The notes under the pieces were generated by a model. The model saw nothing but the letters and a program-made list of their open reading frames with translations. It was not told the origin of the DNA and did no database searches. Of a stretch of 64,000 nucleotides of DNA, positions 33,492-45,806 are shown piece after piece. The stretch's first letter is position 1, and the number at the start of each line of letters is the position of its first letter. The position numbers and the translations under genes were made by a program. The DNA lies in contig NC_063438.1 of assembly GCF_020379485.1 (NCBI RefSeq), positions 8,818,335 to 8,882,334 of the forward strand. The letters run 5' to 3'. Origin of the DNA: Brassica napus. Lineage: Eukaryota; Streptophyta; Magnoliopsida; Brassicales; Brassicaceae.

Positions 33492-34189
33492 CTCCTCCAG
33501 CCGCAGCAATCATCGTTGCAATCGTCTCCGCCCCCGCAGACGGTGGTTCATACGTCCCAGTCGATGATGCATACACCGCAGCAACAACAGTCATTAGTTT
33601 CTCATTTCCATCTCTATCCGGTAAGAAATGGATTTCATCGTAATCCTTTTCATTATCTAATGTCAGTGGTATTCGCAGTTGGTCGAGAAATTAACAGATG
33701 CAATTGAAACTGGAACGCGAGATGATGCACTGGTTCGTTTTGTTACCCAGAAGTCTTTAGGTGAATTTCTTAGGGTTCTTGGTGTATGTTGAATTTGTCT
33801 GGTTGTGGAATATGCAGCAGGTGACTGAATTGAACAGCCATTTTGACAAGTGTCAGCAGCTCTTGAATTCCATTTCAGGATCTAAAACCATGGTAAGAGT
33901 GATCAGAGACAAAAGTGTATGGTCTTGATATAGTTTGGCTTTTGGGAATTTACTACCGATGTTTGTATTGTTTAATAGACTGTTGATGGACAAAAGAGAA
34001 ATCTAGAAGAAAGTGAGCAATTGCTTCAAGAAAGAAGGTAAAGCAAGCAAGCAAACCTGTTGCAACATATCATCCTTTAGTTGATCAAGATCTTTTTCTT
34101 ACACTTTTGTCTTGTTGAAATCTTTGGTCAGGGTCTTGATGGTGGAATATAGGAATTCTATTGAAGACCTTCTCAAGATGGAGCCTTAG
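33492..34189 (+). pseudogene. MED9: Mediator subunit 9 gene, 5' end missing
   Basis: Five exons are readable: to 33620, 33679-33732, 33821-33892, 33979-34037 and 34132-34189, all with GT..AG sites and consistent phase, covering at least 122 residues. The first holds a Gln-rich piece ending in the conserved SLVSHFHLYP. The others give LVEKLTDAIETGTRDDAL, VTELNSHFDKCQQLLNSI, TVDGQKRNLEESEQLLQERR and VLMVEYRNSIEDLLKMEP. This is the conserved C-terminal core of plant MED9, a middle-module subunit of Mediator that links transcription factors to RNA polymerase II. Arabidopsis MED9 (At1g55080, as I recall) is about twice as long, with a long Gln-rich N-terminus. No in-frame ATG precedes the conserved core except the internal ATGATG near 33564. 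It is either a 5'-truncated copy or a gene with an unseen upstream exon: CTCCTCCAG before CCGCAG could serve as an acceptor. Confidence 0.8.
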
Positions 34190-34299
34190 TTTGATTATAT
34201 CGTGTCTTTTGTTTTACATCAACACTGAAACAAAGTCAAAGTCTTTGTGTGCACAACGTACAAAACCACTTGTATAACTTCCTTTTAATTAAAAAGACA

Positions 34300-34721
34300 C
34301 TATATCCCCTCCCCTCTCTTTAGTGTTGCTGGAAACGGTTTCAGTTGAAGATAAGCTCGATGAAGATGAACCAGGCACTTCTGCCTACTCCGTTTGTTGT
34401 AATCTTGGAGTGAGCTTGTACTTCTTCCGCGAGCTTTCGGAGCAGATTCATGAAAGTAGAAAGAAGCTTGGTTGATAAGGAGCTCAGCCAGGTAGCTTTT
34501 AAACCAGCCATTGATTTTAGAATAGATTGAGAACAGAGCAACAAGGGATTGTAACCGGAGACATGCAAGACTGAGCACAGGAGCGTCAAGCGTGCGTGCA
34601 GAGAATGAAAACCCCATTCCCTTGCATTCAAAAACCTCCTCTTATCAGATCGTAATGCTTCTTCAACTACGCTCAATAAGCTGGGCTTTGTTAATCCAAA
34701 AACAAGGTGGGTCTTTATCAC
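34300..34721 (-). other. Unrecognised minus-strand coding-like stretch
   Basis: Two overlapping minus-strand frames are open: 34721-34341 (LTKPSLLSVVEEALRSDKRR..., 126 codons) and 34617-34300 (RTLDAPVLSLACLRLQSLV..., 105 codons). The base composition is exon-like and there is a possible acceptor (TTAACAAAG or AG nearby) before CCCAGCTTATTG. I recognise neither product. It may be the last exon of an otherwise lost gene between MED9 and eIF1. Confidence 0.35.
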
Positions 34722-35000
34722 GGCCCAATATAAAACTTCTTTTAAAAAAATTTTCTAGTTAAGTTTAAGACGCAACTAGATGAGTGGGGGAGGGAATCGA
34801 ATGCCGTGTCCGACTTTTTATTTATTTCTTCTGCTTTTTGTTTATTAAAATTATATTTAAAAAAAAAAAACAGAAATCTATTTTGTAGCTCTTCCTCTCG
34901 TATTTTCTCTTCTTCGCCCAGACAGACAAGAAGCTGCTGCCTTTATCCGAAGAATTTAGGGTTTTTATTTCTTTACCTCGTCGTACAATCAAAATCATCG

Positions 35001-35009
35001 AAACCCTAA
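35001..35009 (+). promoter_or_regulatory. telo box in eIF1 leader
   Basis: AAACCCTAA lies in the first non-coding exon of the eIF1 gene. telo boxes are typical of plant translation-machinery genes and are tied to expression in cycling cells. Confidence 0.6.
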
Positions 35010-35431
35010 TTTCAAACCAGGTGAATCATCTTTCTCTCTCTTTGTTCCTACTCAATTATTGCTTTCTGCTCCTTTTTCAATACTCAGTTCTGATCTGGAT
35101 AATATTTCGTGTTTTCGCTTCACCCCCAAAACAGTCCCGCTTGATTATTTTTTTTATATTTTTTTACTCCAAAAATCGAAATCTATTTTAGATCCGAGGA
35201 ATATCCTGTTTTATAAATTTTTGATTTTTAGAATTGTATGTTTACGTAATTGAGATTTTTCTTTTGCCGAAAATGTTTTTGTAACTATTTGTTTTTAAAT
35301 ATGATCTCAAACATCTGTTTCAACGATAATGACACCAGTTGTCACTTTCATGTTATGTAAAAGAAATCTCTTGTCTTAATTGTCCAGGCTTCAGCATCCT
35401 CTTGTCGTTTCGTTTGCTCCCTAAGAGGTTC

Positions 35432-36210
35432 ATGTCTGATCTTGAAGTTCAAGTCCCCACTGCATTTGGTAAATTCTCAACTGAATTAAACACCTTTGTA
35501 TGCTTGATATTGTTGTGAACATAACTGTGTAACTTTCTTCTTGTTGGGAAGCTCATTTTATTTGATCATGTTTTTTGGTGATGATATATAAAAGATCCTT
35601 TTGCTGATGCAAATGCTGAGGACGCTGGAGCTGGAGCTGGAACAAAGGAATACGTGCACATACGTGTTCAGCAGCGTAACGGTAGAAAAAGCCTGACCAC
35701 TGTCCAGGGTCTTAAGAAAGAGTACAGCTACACCAAGATCCTCAAAGACCTCAAGAAAGAATTCTGCTGCAATGGCACTGTCGTCCAGGACTCTGAACTA
35801 GGACAGGTCTGTGTGTTTCTTGAAAACCTTTTTTTCATTACATCTGGCTACTAGGCATATTTGCTGTTTGTAATCAAGAATGCTAGTCTCTGATTAATAC
35901 TTTTGGTAGCAAGAGCAAATCTGACCCCACATTAAAAGAAAAACATTTAGGTTTGAAAATTGAACCTTTTAGATATATTTTTATCATGATGACTTGAGAA
36001 TCTTTTTAATAAATTGTAGGTTATTCAGCTTCAAGGTGATCAGAGGAAGAACGTCTCTACCTTCCTTGTCCAGGTAATTTCCCTCTTTGTTATTTTTTTC
36101 CACATTAGGTTTGTATTATAGCAAAAGATGGTGAATTCTGATCTTATGAATCTTGTTTGAACTAGGCTGGTCTGGTGAAGAAGGATAACATCAAAATCCA
36201 TGGTTTTTGA
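35432..36210 (+). CDS. Translation initiation factor eIF1 (SUI1)
   Basis: Coding exons 35432-35468, 35595-35806, 36020-36073 and 36166-36210 give 115 residues. eIF1 binds the 40S subunit and guards start-codon selection during scanning. The protein starts MSDLEVQVPTAFDPFADA, then the SUI1 fold: EYVHIRVQQRNGRKSLTTVQ, KKEYSYTKILKDLKKEFCC, NGTVVQDSELGQVIQLQGDQ and the C-terminal KKDNIKIHGF. Length and motifs match the plant family (At1g54290-like). A non-coding first exon ends at 35020 (CCAG, then GTGAATC) and is joined to 35388 by an intron in the leader; the leader carries a telo box. The AGAGAGG-type start context and family match settle the ATG. Confidence 0.96.
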
Positions 36211-36840
36211 GCAAATTCTACCTACTTCATCTTTGCGAAATCAATCAGCCCTTCTCAAAGGCAGTATGAACAAACATATATGTATTAATAATGTTTTATA
36301 CATATAAAATATATTGTCAGAAAAAAAAAAGAATTAACGGTTTGCTTATGAGCGAATGTAACACAAATGTATGAACTTTTCATTTGCGTTTGTAGCGTGA
36401 GATTATCAATAAAACTTTGTGAAATTGAGTGATTTAAGATGACTAGCAAGCAATAGAAAGCCAAACTAATCCGGACGTTAGAAGAGATTTACAGTATAAA
36501 CCAAAACGGAGATAACCGTTTTTAGAGCCATTTGCTCGTGTAGTTTCACTTGTATGTCAGGCAGGCATCGTCAGTACGGAAGATCTGAGTCATATAGCAA
36601 GTAGTCAGTGTGTGTATATTCCATTAGACATAGTTTATAAATAAAATCTAGAAAATTGTTGGTTATATTCGACATGAGTCGTATTGATTTGTTGTAGAAT
36701 CAAAAGAAGATAATTTAATAATTCCAGTGCTAATTGCGATGAATCTAAACGATGTAAATTACTAATAAACAAATCATGCACTCATCTTTATTTTATTTCG
36801 TGTTTTTAGTTAATAAATAAATAATGAAGAAAGTGGGTAA
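36211..36840. other. 3' flank of eIF1 and ALA6 promoter region
   Basis: AATAAAA near 36408 is a likely polyadenylation signal for eIF1. The rest is AT-rich promoter DNA for the downstream flippase gene; no further gene is seen. Confidence 0.5.
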
Positions 36841-37156
36841 TTTCTAAATTATAAATAGGAGGAGCTAGGCTGAATGAGAGAAACAGAGAAGGGAAACAAA
36901 AACCGTACGTTGGTTTTTGAGTTGCAGAGTGTGTGAGAGAGTGAAGGAGGAGAAGAGAGAAAGGTTAACCTCTCTTCCGTCTTTAGAGAGAAAGAGAAAA
37001 AAAAAAAGAAAAAGAGGGGGCAGCCTCTCCTTTTCCTTCCATATTTTCCATCTCTTTCTCTCCCACCGCTCCTTCCTCTTCTCACATCGACGATCAACGC
37101 TTTTTCTTTTCCTTTTTTTTTTTTTCTCGAAACGCGTTTCTTTCTTCGTGTTGATC

Positions 37157-37457
37157 ATGAACGAGCCTCCCGCGTCCAGGTAAATCTCGCCACGGCAGTT
37201 TCTCCGATCTCTATGACGTGACGTTCACGCAATTTCATCCATTGTCATCTTCTATCGAAATTTCAAACAATTAAATAACCCTAATTTCATAATCTTATAG
37301 CCTCCGATTAGGGATATATATATAGCATTAAGCAGAGCCGGAGATTATTTGAAACAATTATAAACCTATGTTTTTGTTGGGAACAAACCTATCTGACGTT
37401 AACCTAACATGTTTTGTTCATTTTGGCAGTATCGAGGATTTCTTCATCAACAGTTAA
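37157..37457 (+). promoter_or_regulatory. Spliced upstream ORF in ALA6 leader
   Basis: An ATG at 37157 opens a 16-codon frame that crosses the leader intron (exon end AG at 37179, donor GTAAATC; acceptor CAG ending 37429). It reads MNEPPASSIEDFFINS and then stops at 37455-37457. The stop lies 31 nt before the main ATG, so scanning ribosomes would meet this uORF first if the intron is removed as proposed. Confidence 0.55.
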
Positions 37458-37488
37458 AAAAAAAGCTTGTCTTTTACATATTGAAGAA

Positions 37489-40400
37489 ATGGCTCGTCGT
37501 CATAGAATTAGGTCAAGAATCAGGAAAAGCCATTTCTACACCTTCAGATGCCTTAGACCCAAAACTCTCGACGATCAAGGCCCTCACGTCATCAACGGAC
37601 CAGGCTACACTCGCATCGTCCACTGCAACCAGCCTCATCTCCACCTCCTCACCAAGCTCCTTAGGTACCGATCAAACTACGTATCCACCACCAGGTACAA
37701 CATGCTCACATTCTTGCCCAAATGCTTGTACGAGCAGTTCCACCGCGTCGCCAACTTCTACTTCCTCGTCGCTGCCATCCTCTCCGTCTTCCCTCTCTCC
37801 CCTTTCAACAAATGGAGCATGATCGCTCCTCTTGTCTTCGTCGTTGGGCTTAGTATGGGTAAAGAGGCCCTGGAGGATTGGCGCAGGTTTATGCAGGACG
37901 TTGGGGTAAACTCCAGAAAATCTAGCGTTCACAAAGGAAATGGTGAATTTGGTCGCAGGACGTGGAAGAAACTCCGCGTAGGAGATGTGGTGAGAGTTGA
38001 GAAAGATGAGTTTTTCCCAGCTGATTTGTTCTTGTTGTCGTCTAGCTACGAGGACGGGATCTGTTACGTGGAGACGATGAACTTAGATGGAGAGACTAAC
38101 TTGAAAGTTAAGAGATGTTTGGACGTTACTTTGGCTTTGGAGAAAGATGAATCTTTTCAGAGTTTCTCCGGAACGATCAAATGCGAAGATCCGAATCCTA
38201 ACTTGTATACATTCGTTGGGAATCTGGAGTGTGATGGACAGGTTTATCCACTAGATCCTAACCAGATTCTATTGAGAGATTCTAAGCTGAGGAACACGAG
38301 TTATATCTACGGTGTTGTGGTCTTCACCGGTCATGACACAAAGGTTATGCAGAACTCTACAAAGTCTCCTTCCAAGAGAAGCAGCATTGAGAAGACAATG
38401 GACTATATAATATACACTCTCTTTGGACTTCTTTTGTTCGTCTCCGTCATCAGCTCTCTAGGATTTGCCGTGATGACGAAACTCGTGATGGCGGATTGGT
38501 GGTACTTGCGACCAGACAGGCCTGAGAGCTTAACGAACCCAAGGAATCCTTTGTACGCTTGGGTTGTCCATCTGATCACTGCTCTCTTGCTTTACGGCTA
38601 CTTGATTCCCATCTCGCTCTACGTCTCCATCGAGTTGGTGAAAGTACTGCAAGCGACTTTCATCAACCACGACTTGCAGATGTATGATAGCGAGAGCGGG
38701 ACTCCAGCTGAGGCGCGCACGTCCAATTTAAACGAAGAGCTGGGACAAGTTGACACCATCCTTTCTGATAAAACGGGAACGCTGACGTGTAACCAGATGG
38801 ACTTTCTTAAATGCTCGATTGCTGGTACTTCTTACGGTGTCCGTGCCAGCGAAGTAGAGCTAGCTGCTGCAAAGCAGATGGAGATGGATCTCGAGGATGA
38901 TGACATTACAAACCTTCCTATGAGTAAAGGCAGGACACAACGCTACACGAAGCTTGCCAGCAAGACGTCGTCGGATTTTGAGCTGGAGACTGTAATCACT
39001 GCTAGCGACGAGAAGGATCAGAAGAAGACCAGTGGTATCAAGGGGTTTAGTTTTGAGGATAAGCGTCTAATGGATGACAACTGGGTGAATGAGCCTAATT
39101 CAGATGACGTTTTGATGTTTTTCCGTATACTGGCGGTTTGTCATACTGCTATTCCTGAGGTGGATGAAGATACTGGGAAGTGTACTTATGAAGCTGAGTC
39201 TCCTGATGAAGTTGCTTTCCTTGTTGCTTCTAGGGAGTTTGGTTTTGAGTTCACTAAGAGAACTCAGTCAAGTGTTTTTATAGCTGAACGGTTCTCACCT
39301 TCAGGCCACCCAGTTGATAGGTCAGACTCTTAAACTTAATCAGCTGATCTCTCCGTATAAATGTCTAATCATGTGGTGGTAATTTTGCAGAGAATACAAA
39401 GTATTAAATCTATTAGACTTTACTAGCAAAAGAAAAAGAATGTCTGCCATTATCCGAGATGAGGAAGGGCAGATTCTTCTACTCTGTAAAGGCGCTGACA
39501 GGTTTGGCTGCTTAACTTCAAGCCAGTTCAATATTGATTATTAGTTCTTATTCTAAGCAACTTTAGTTCTTTGCAGCATCATATTTGACCGGTTATCAAA
39601 GAAAGGAAAAGATTACCTGGGAGCTACTTCAAAGCACTTGAATGAATATGGTGAAGCTGGTTTGCGTACATTGGCACTCGGTTATAGAAAGCTGGATGAA
39701 GCTGAGTATGCGGCATGGAACAGTGAATTTCACAAAGCTAAAACTTCAGTAGGAGCTGATAGAGATGAATTGCTGGAGAAGGTATCAGATATGATGGAAA
39801 AGGAATTGATCCTTGTTGGAGCTACTGCTGTAGAGGACAAACTTCAAAAAGGGGTATGAAGCATAGTTCATTTTTTTTTATTATTAATGAAATCATTTTC
39901 AGCTTACTGTTAGCAGCTCACTTGATCAGGTGCCTCAATGCATAGATAATCTTGCCCAAGCTGGTCTTAAGATATGGGTTTTGACTGGAGATAAGATGGA
40001 GACAGCAATAAACATAGGGTTTGTTCTTCTTTGTTGCTCATACCATAATAGACTATGGAAATAACTTCTTTAAACTAAATGGACTTAAATAATTTGGTTT
40101 GGCCAATGCAGATATGCCTGCAGCTTACTCCGACAGGGTATGAAGCAGATAGCCATTTCATTTACCAATGTAGAGGAGTCTTCACAGAACTCTGAAGCTG
40201 TATGTATAATGTCCATTCTATTAAAAAATTACATCAGTGTCTCAGTAGAATCTTGCATCTGATGTAAAATAATGTTCGTTAATGTGCAGGCTGTAAAGCA
40301 GAACATATTAATGCAGATCACAAATGCCTCACAGATGATCAAAATAGAAAAGGATCCACATGCAGCGTTTGCCTTGATCATTGATGGGAAGACACTTACC

Positions 40401-41954
40401 TATGCTTTGAAGGATGATGTCAAGTATCAGTTTCTTGCACTTGCAGTTGCCTGTGCATCCGTAATTTGCTGTCGCGTGTCTCCTAAACAAAAAGCACTTG
40501 TATGAAAAAAACTCCCATCAGTTTTTAAAACCTTTTTTTCTCATTTGAAACATAATGCATCCAAGAACATGACATTGTCTTGGATATTTTATTTTTCAGG
40601 TAACAAGGCTAGCTAAAGAAGGAACAGGGAAGACAACTTTAGCAATCGGTGATGGTGCAAATGATGTTGGGATGATTCAAGAAGCTCATATTGGTGTCGG
40701 CATCAGTGGCGTTGAAGGCATGCAGGTGCTTAAACTTTTCTTCAACACAATGAAACATGCTTAAAAGTTTTTTTTTTAATTTGATAAAAATAATATCTGT
40801 TTTTTTGTTGCAGGCTGTAATGGCAAGTGACTTCTCCATAGCCCAGTTTCGGTTTCTGGAGAGACTACTTGTTGTCCATGGACATTGGTGTTACAAGAGA
40901 ATAGCCCAAATGGTAATATATTAGATATATCACTAGACCACATCTATATGGTGTCTTGATCGGTAATTGTTTTTCTTTGTCACAGATTTGTTATTTCTTC
41001 TACAAGAACATAGCGTTTGGCCTTACTCTCTTCTACTTCGAAGCCTTCACCGGGTTTTCTGGTCAATCAATATTCAACGACTCCTACTTATTACTCTTCA
41101 ACGTTGTCCTAACCTCTCTCCCTGTCATTTCTCTCGGAGTTTTTGAACAAGATGTTCCTTCTGATGTCTGCTTACAGGTTATCATCTTCACATTAGGAAA
41201 AAACAAACCTTCTTAATTTAATTTAATTTAATTTAATTTAATTGCCTTTTTCTCCTTCTAGTTTCCTGCATTGTATCAACAAGGCCCCAAGAACCTATTC
41301 TTCGACTGGTACAGAATCCTCGGATGGATGGGAAATGGAGTTTACGCATCCATAGTCATCTTCACACTCAACCTCGGAATCTTCCACGTCCAATCATTCC
41401 GCTCTGATGGCCAAACCGCAGACATGAACGCCATGGGAACGGCCATGTTCACTTGCATCATTTGGGCAGTAAACGTTCAAATCGCTCTAACCATGAGCCA
41501 CTTCACTTGGATCCAACACGTGATGATTTGGGGAAGCATAGGAGCTTGGTACATCTTCCTCGCCCTTTACGGCATGTTACCACCCAAACTCTCTGGCAAC
41601 ATCTTCCACATGCTCATCGAGGTTCTAGCGCCTGCACCGATCTTCTGGCTCACCAACCTCCTGGTCATAGCGGCCACAACACTCCCTTACTTGTTTCACA
41701 TCTCGTACCAAAGATCAGTGAACCCTCTTGACCATCATATTATACAAGAGATCAAGCATTTCAGGATCGATTTGGAGGATGAGAGAATGTGGAAACGAGA
41801 GAAGTCAAAGGCTAGAGAGAAGACAAAGATTGGTTTCACGGCTAGGGTCGATGCTAAGATAAGACAGCTAAGAGTCAAGCTTCACAGGAAACATTCGGTT
41901 TTGAGTGTCATCAGTGGGACTTCTTCTAATGATACAGCTTCAAACATGATTTGA
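37489..41954 (+). CDS. ALA6: P4-type ATPase, phospholipid flippase (ALA6-like)
   Basis: Ten coding exons: 37489-39320, 39391-39501, 39577-39853, 39930-40018, 40112-40199, 40290-40499, 40600-40725, 40814-40912, 40986-41177 and 41262-41954. They join in phase to 1,238 residues, the usual length for Arabidopsis ALA6 (At1g54280). P4-ATPases flip phospholipids to the cytosolic leaflet of Golgi, endosomal or plasma membranes, with an ALIS/CDC50 beta subunit. Visible motifs are [20 protein letters not shown] before the first membrane pair, actuator DGETNLK, phosphorylation site DKTGTLT with Asp near residue 427, nucleotide-binding KGAD, TGDK, the hinge GDGANDVGM, and a C-terminal multi-span region. 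The ATG at 37489 opens the family-typical [18 protein letters not shown] 5' UTR intron and a short uORF precede it. The gene is convergent with eIF4A-2. Confidence 0.96.
41217..41243. repeat. (TTTAA)n microsatellite in ALA6 intron
   Basis: Five copies of TTTAA lie in the last intron of ALA6 just before the pyrimidine-rich acceptor. Confidence 0.85.
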
Positions 41955-42492
41955 TACCCAAGTAAGTTTTGTTTTAACTCATTGTTTTCTATGAGTGGGT
42001 TTCAAAATAGATGAAAATATATAAAAAAAAATTATACTCTTTGTTTTCTCACTATTCAAATCGTTTATATGATTTAGAACAATTAGAAAAGAATTGTACT
42101 GTGTTTGTGTATGCGTACACTAATATCCTAATGGAAAAAAAGAGACGTGATTACTGATTTAATAATCTATTTTTATTGTTTGTGTATACTGTACTTTGTT
42201 TTTTAAACGAGCCCATATATAATAATTATATATCCACTAAAAGCTTAATCGACGCCTATTACGAAAAACTTTGTGTATCAGACGAGAAAATAAATAAATA
42301 TTGCATGAGACTAAGAAGAAACATGTTCAGATGAGACATATATGTTCGAAAATGAGACGAGAGGTATCGATGAGTAGAGAGAGAGAGAGAGAAACAGACA
42401 AAGATGGGTCAAAAATCAAAATAAGAAGCTTGCAAAACAAGTAACCTTTTCTTCTTCAACGGCGAACAACAGTGGTTTTCTTTTCTTCTTCT
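41955..42492. other. Convergent 3' flanks of ALA6 and eIF4A-2
   Basis: Tail-to-tail spacing of about 540 bp. It holds 3' UTRs of both genes, AT-rich DNA and a short GA run near 42378-42392. No additional gene is seen. Confidence 0.6.
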
Positions 42493-43917
42493 TCAAAGCA
42501 GGTCGGCGACGTTTGAGGGAAGCTCCTCAACAACAACATTGTAGAATTTCTGAATATCAAAAAGCATTCTCTCATCATCCTTCGTCACAAAGTTAATGGC
42601 CACACCTTTCCTCCCGAACCTTCCACTTCTTCCGATACGGTGAAGGTAATTCTCCGGCTGAGTCGGGAGGTCAAAGTTGATGACCAGAGACACTTGCTGC
42701 ACATCGATACCACGAGCCAAGAGATCCGTCGTGATGAGGACACGGGAGGAACCAGACCTGAACTCTCTCATGATGATGTCTCTCGTGTTCTGGTCCATGT
42801 CTCCGTGAGTGGCTGACACCGTGTGGTCACGGCTCCTCATTTTGTCAGTGAGCCAGTCCACCTTGCGGCGAGTGTTGACGAAGATGACGCTCTGAGTGAT
42901 GGCTAAGGTCTCGTAGAGGTCGCAGAGAGTTTCGAGCTTCCACTCTTCCTTCTCCACGTTCACGTAGAACTGCTTGATACCCTCAAGCGTGAGCTCGTCG
43001 CGCTTCACCAGGATTCTCACCGGTTTGCTCATGAACTTCCTCGTGATCTCGAGAGCCTCTGGTGGCATCGTAGCTGAGAACACTCCGACCTGAATCTTTG
43101 GTGGGAGAAGCTGGAAGATGTCGTAGATCTGATCCTTGAAACCACGGGAGAGCATCTCATCAGCTTCGTCAAGGACAAACATCTTGATGGAGTCAGAGCG
43201 AAGAGACTGTCTTCGGAGCATGTCAAAGACACGACCGGGAGTTCCAACCACAACGTGAACACCGGCCTGGAGAATGCGCTGATCCTCACGGACACTGGTT
43301 CCACCAACACAAGCATGGACCTTGACGCCAAGGTAGTCTCCGAGAGCACGCATGACCTTCTCGATCTGCTGAGCAAGCTCTCTGGTGGGAGCCAAGACGA
43401 GAGCCTGGCACTGGACGAGGGAGAAGTCAAGCTGCTGCAAGACACCAGAGCAGAAAGTGGCGGTTTTGCCAGTACCAGACTGAGCCTGCTGGATCACATC
43501 AAGACCCTTGCAGAAGGGAACGATTCCTCTTTGCTGAATAGCAGAAGGCTTTTCAAAACCTGTAACAAAAAAAAAAAAACAATCAAGCCCCCAAGACCCA
43601 AGTATAAGATAAGAGTTGAGAGGATGTGACTATGATGACTCATATTAATGACATACCATAGGCATAGATACCCCTAAGAAGGTTCTCTTGCAAACCCATG
43701 GCATCAAAGCTCTCATGGACCTCATCATAGGAGGTGAAGAACTCATCCTGTCCCTCAAGGCTGCACCAAAATAAGAAATAACAATTAGCCAAATATGGAA
43801 AATCATAGAGAGAGAGAAGACAAAGTATTATTATTATTCAAAGACATACACTTCATTGAGCCTCTGGTCAAACTGACGAGTATCGAACTGGGTGCCTTCA
43901 GGTGCTGATCCTGCCAT
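42493..43917 (-). CDS. EIF4A-2: eIF4A RNA helicase
   Basis: Exons 43917-43850, 43760-43657 and 43559-42493 join to 412 residues. eIF4A is the DEAD-box helicase of the cap-binding complex that unwinds 5' leaders. All DEAD-box motifs are readable: Q motif [13 protein letters not shown], motif I AQSGTGKT, Ia [46 protein letters not shown] and [15 protein letters not shown]; it ends NVADLL. The start [20 protein letters not shown] and overall length equal the plant eIF4A family. The first intron uses donor GTATGT (splitting a Val codon) rather than the overlapping GTGTAT. A further intron probably lies in the 5' leader near 43920-44250. Its place next to ALA6 is that of At1g54270. Confidence 0.97.
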
Positions 43918-44419
43918 GACTGTAACAAACACACACCCAAACACACATTCAGATATAAAAGACAACATAATTTATGTCAGGAGAGAAACAAAGCTAATGG
44001 GTTCATCCAATATCATATAGATACAATCCCAAATATATCCATAAAAGCATTTAGTAAGTTTTGAAAATCAACAAGGAGATAAACAAAGCTAATGGGTTCA
44101 ACCACTGATTGATCCATGTTAGGACGACGACGCAGATCAAATTGAAAAACTCTAGAATCGACCCATCGCCAAATCAATCGTAAAGAGATTATATCCAGAG
44201 AAGAAGATCCAAATCTCAAAAAAAATCACAGAGAAAGTAGAAGAAGATTTGCGAACCTTGGGAGACTGAGTAGGATGGAGAGAGATTGAGAACAAAAGTG
44301 AAAGACTTTCTTAGAGAGCTTGAATGAAATCTTCCAAGCTCGGATCTGAAGCGATTAGTAAAGAGATAAAAAGAGCGATAGGTAGAGGGAGACTCTGGAT
44401 GGATGTAAACGTGTAAGCC

Positions 44420-45400
44420 TGTCCGTTCCTTTTATTTATGTACAAGGGTCTTACGGTTTCCACTTATTACGATTTGTTCTTTTTTCTATTTCCAAATTTA
44501 CCCCATAATTTCCTTTTTCTCACTTCTCCACCTCTCTTATGATTTCGTGTAAGAGAGATATGCCTCTATGAATTGAATCACACAATTGCTGACAACACAT
44601 TCATTCGTATCTATTAATTGAGAAATATTACAACATAGTTTTGTAATCATGTGTCACCATGAGAATGAAATTCATAACTCTTAGAAAAATAAGTTGGTTT
44701 ATCTTAAGTTATATTATATTTTTTATTAAACTAACTATTAAATTGATAAATAGTGTACAAAAAAAATATTCTTGCACTTTCCTCAAAATAAAAGCTATGA
44801 AATTTTATAATATCGTTAACATATATATGACAACTAATGATTATGAATAATAAATATTTGATAATAATTTTGTATCTTAGCTCTTTTTTATTTAGTTTTA
44901 AAATTTTAAAAGATATTAAACAACCACATCAACCATATAAACAAAATTAAATGTTTTTGATATGTTATATTTTAATTTTTTTAAAACGATTATAAATTGC
45001 TAAAAACGTTAAATATCTCACATTAAAATTTTGTGATCAATGGTTTAACTTTTTTTTTGGTAATAACAAGATACAAATATATTCCAGCAACATGCAAAAT
45101 ATGTAGACGCTTTTTGTTTTGTTTTTGGTTTTGATTTTTATATTTAGATATTGTATTAAAATCAAGTCTTACTTGATTGTAATAATATCGAAAGGTATCT
45201 AATTGCGACCTGTTCTTATGATTTCTTATATGTTTATCTTGTTTATGCACATGTTCATATTATATTTATTTTTCCAAATTTTACAGCCGTTTTTATTTCG
45301 GTGGCAAAAGAACAAAAACGTAAAATGTGGAGCTATGCCGAGAAGCAAATAAACAAATGTCACAAAGAAAAGAAGAAGAAGCAAGAATCTCTCTTTCCGA
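44420..45400. other. AT-rich intergenic DNA
   Basis: The upstream region of eIF4A-2 and of the L18ae-like gene, in divergent orientation. The pyrimidine-rich eIF4A leader ends near 44400. No gene is seen. Confidence 0.6.
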
Positions 45401-45806
45401 AGGTAACGGTCACGAATCTCGCAGGTAGTCAATCTCTCCCGATCGTTCGTCCCTTGAAGAGCTTTTCAAATTTTCTGGTAATTTCCTTTTCATTTTGCTC
45501 GGAAATTTTATTTTTCCGTCTTTTTTTTCTCGGTTGCTTTCTCTCGGACTTGTAGGGTTTATTGTCATTTCGTTGTTGTTGTTTTTTTTGTAACTGGGAT
45601 CATCAATCATAATCTCCCGACATTCCTCAAAAATGTTGGGTATTCAAAGGAATCAGCTTAGTGCTTTTTTAGAAACATATGTGTGATAAAGGAACCAGCT
45701 TTGTCTTTCTTACATCAGTAATGTCTTGGTAGATTCTTGATGTTGAGGTTTCTTGGTAACAGGGAGTTTGTTTAATCGGCGAGAATAAATATATAATTCA
45801 TTCGCC

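Noticed and set aside
37409..37822. Ser/Thr-rich 137-codon frame overlapping the ALA6 first coding exon.
   Set aside because: It is a different-frame shadow of a strongly supported P4-ATPase exon.
43029..43629. Long frames on both strands across the eIF4A coding exon.
   Set aside because: They overlap the conserved DEAD-box exon in other frames; the helicase motifs leave no doubt which frame is used.
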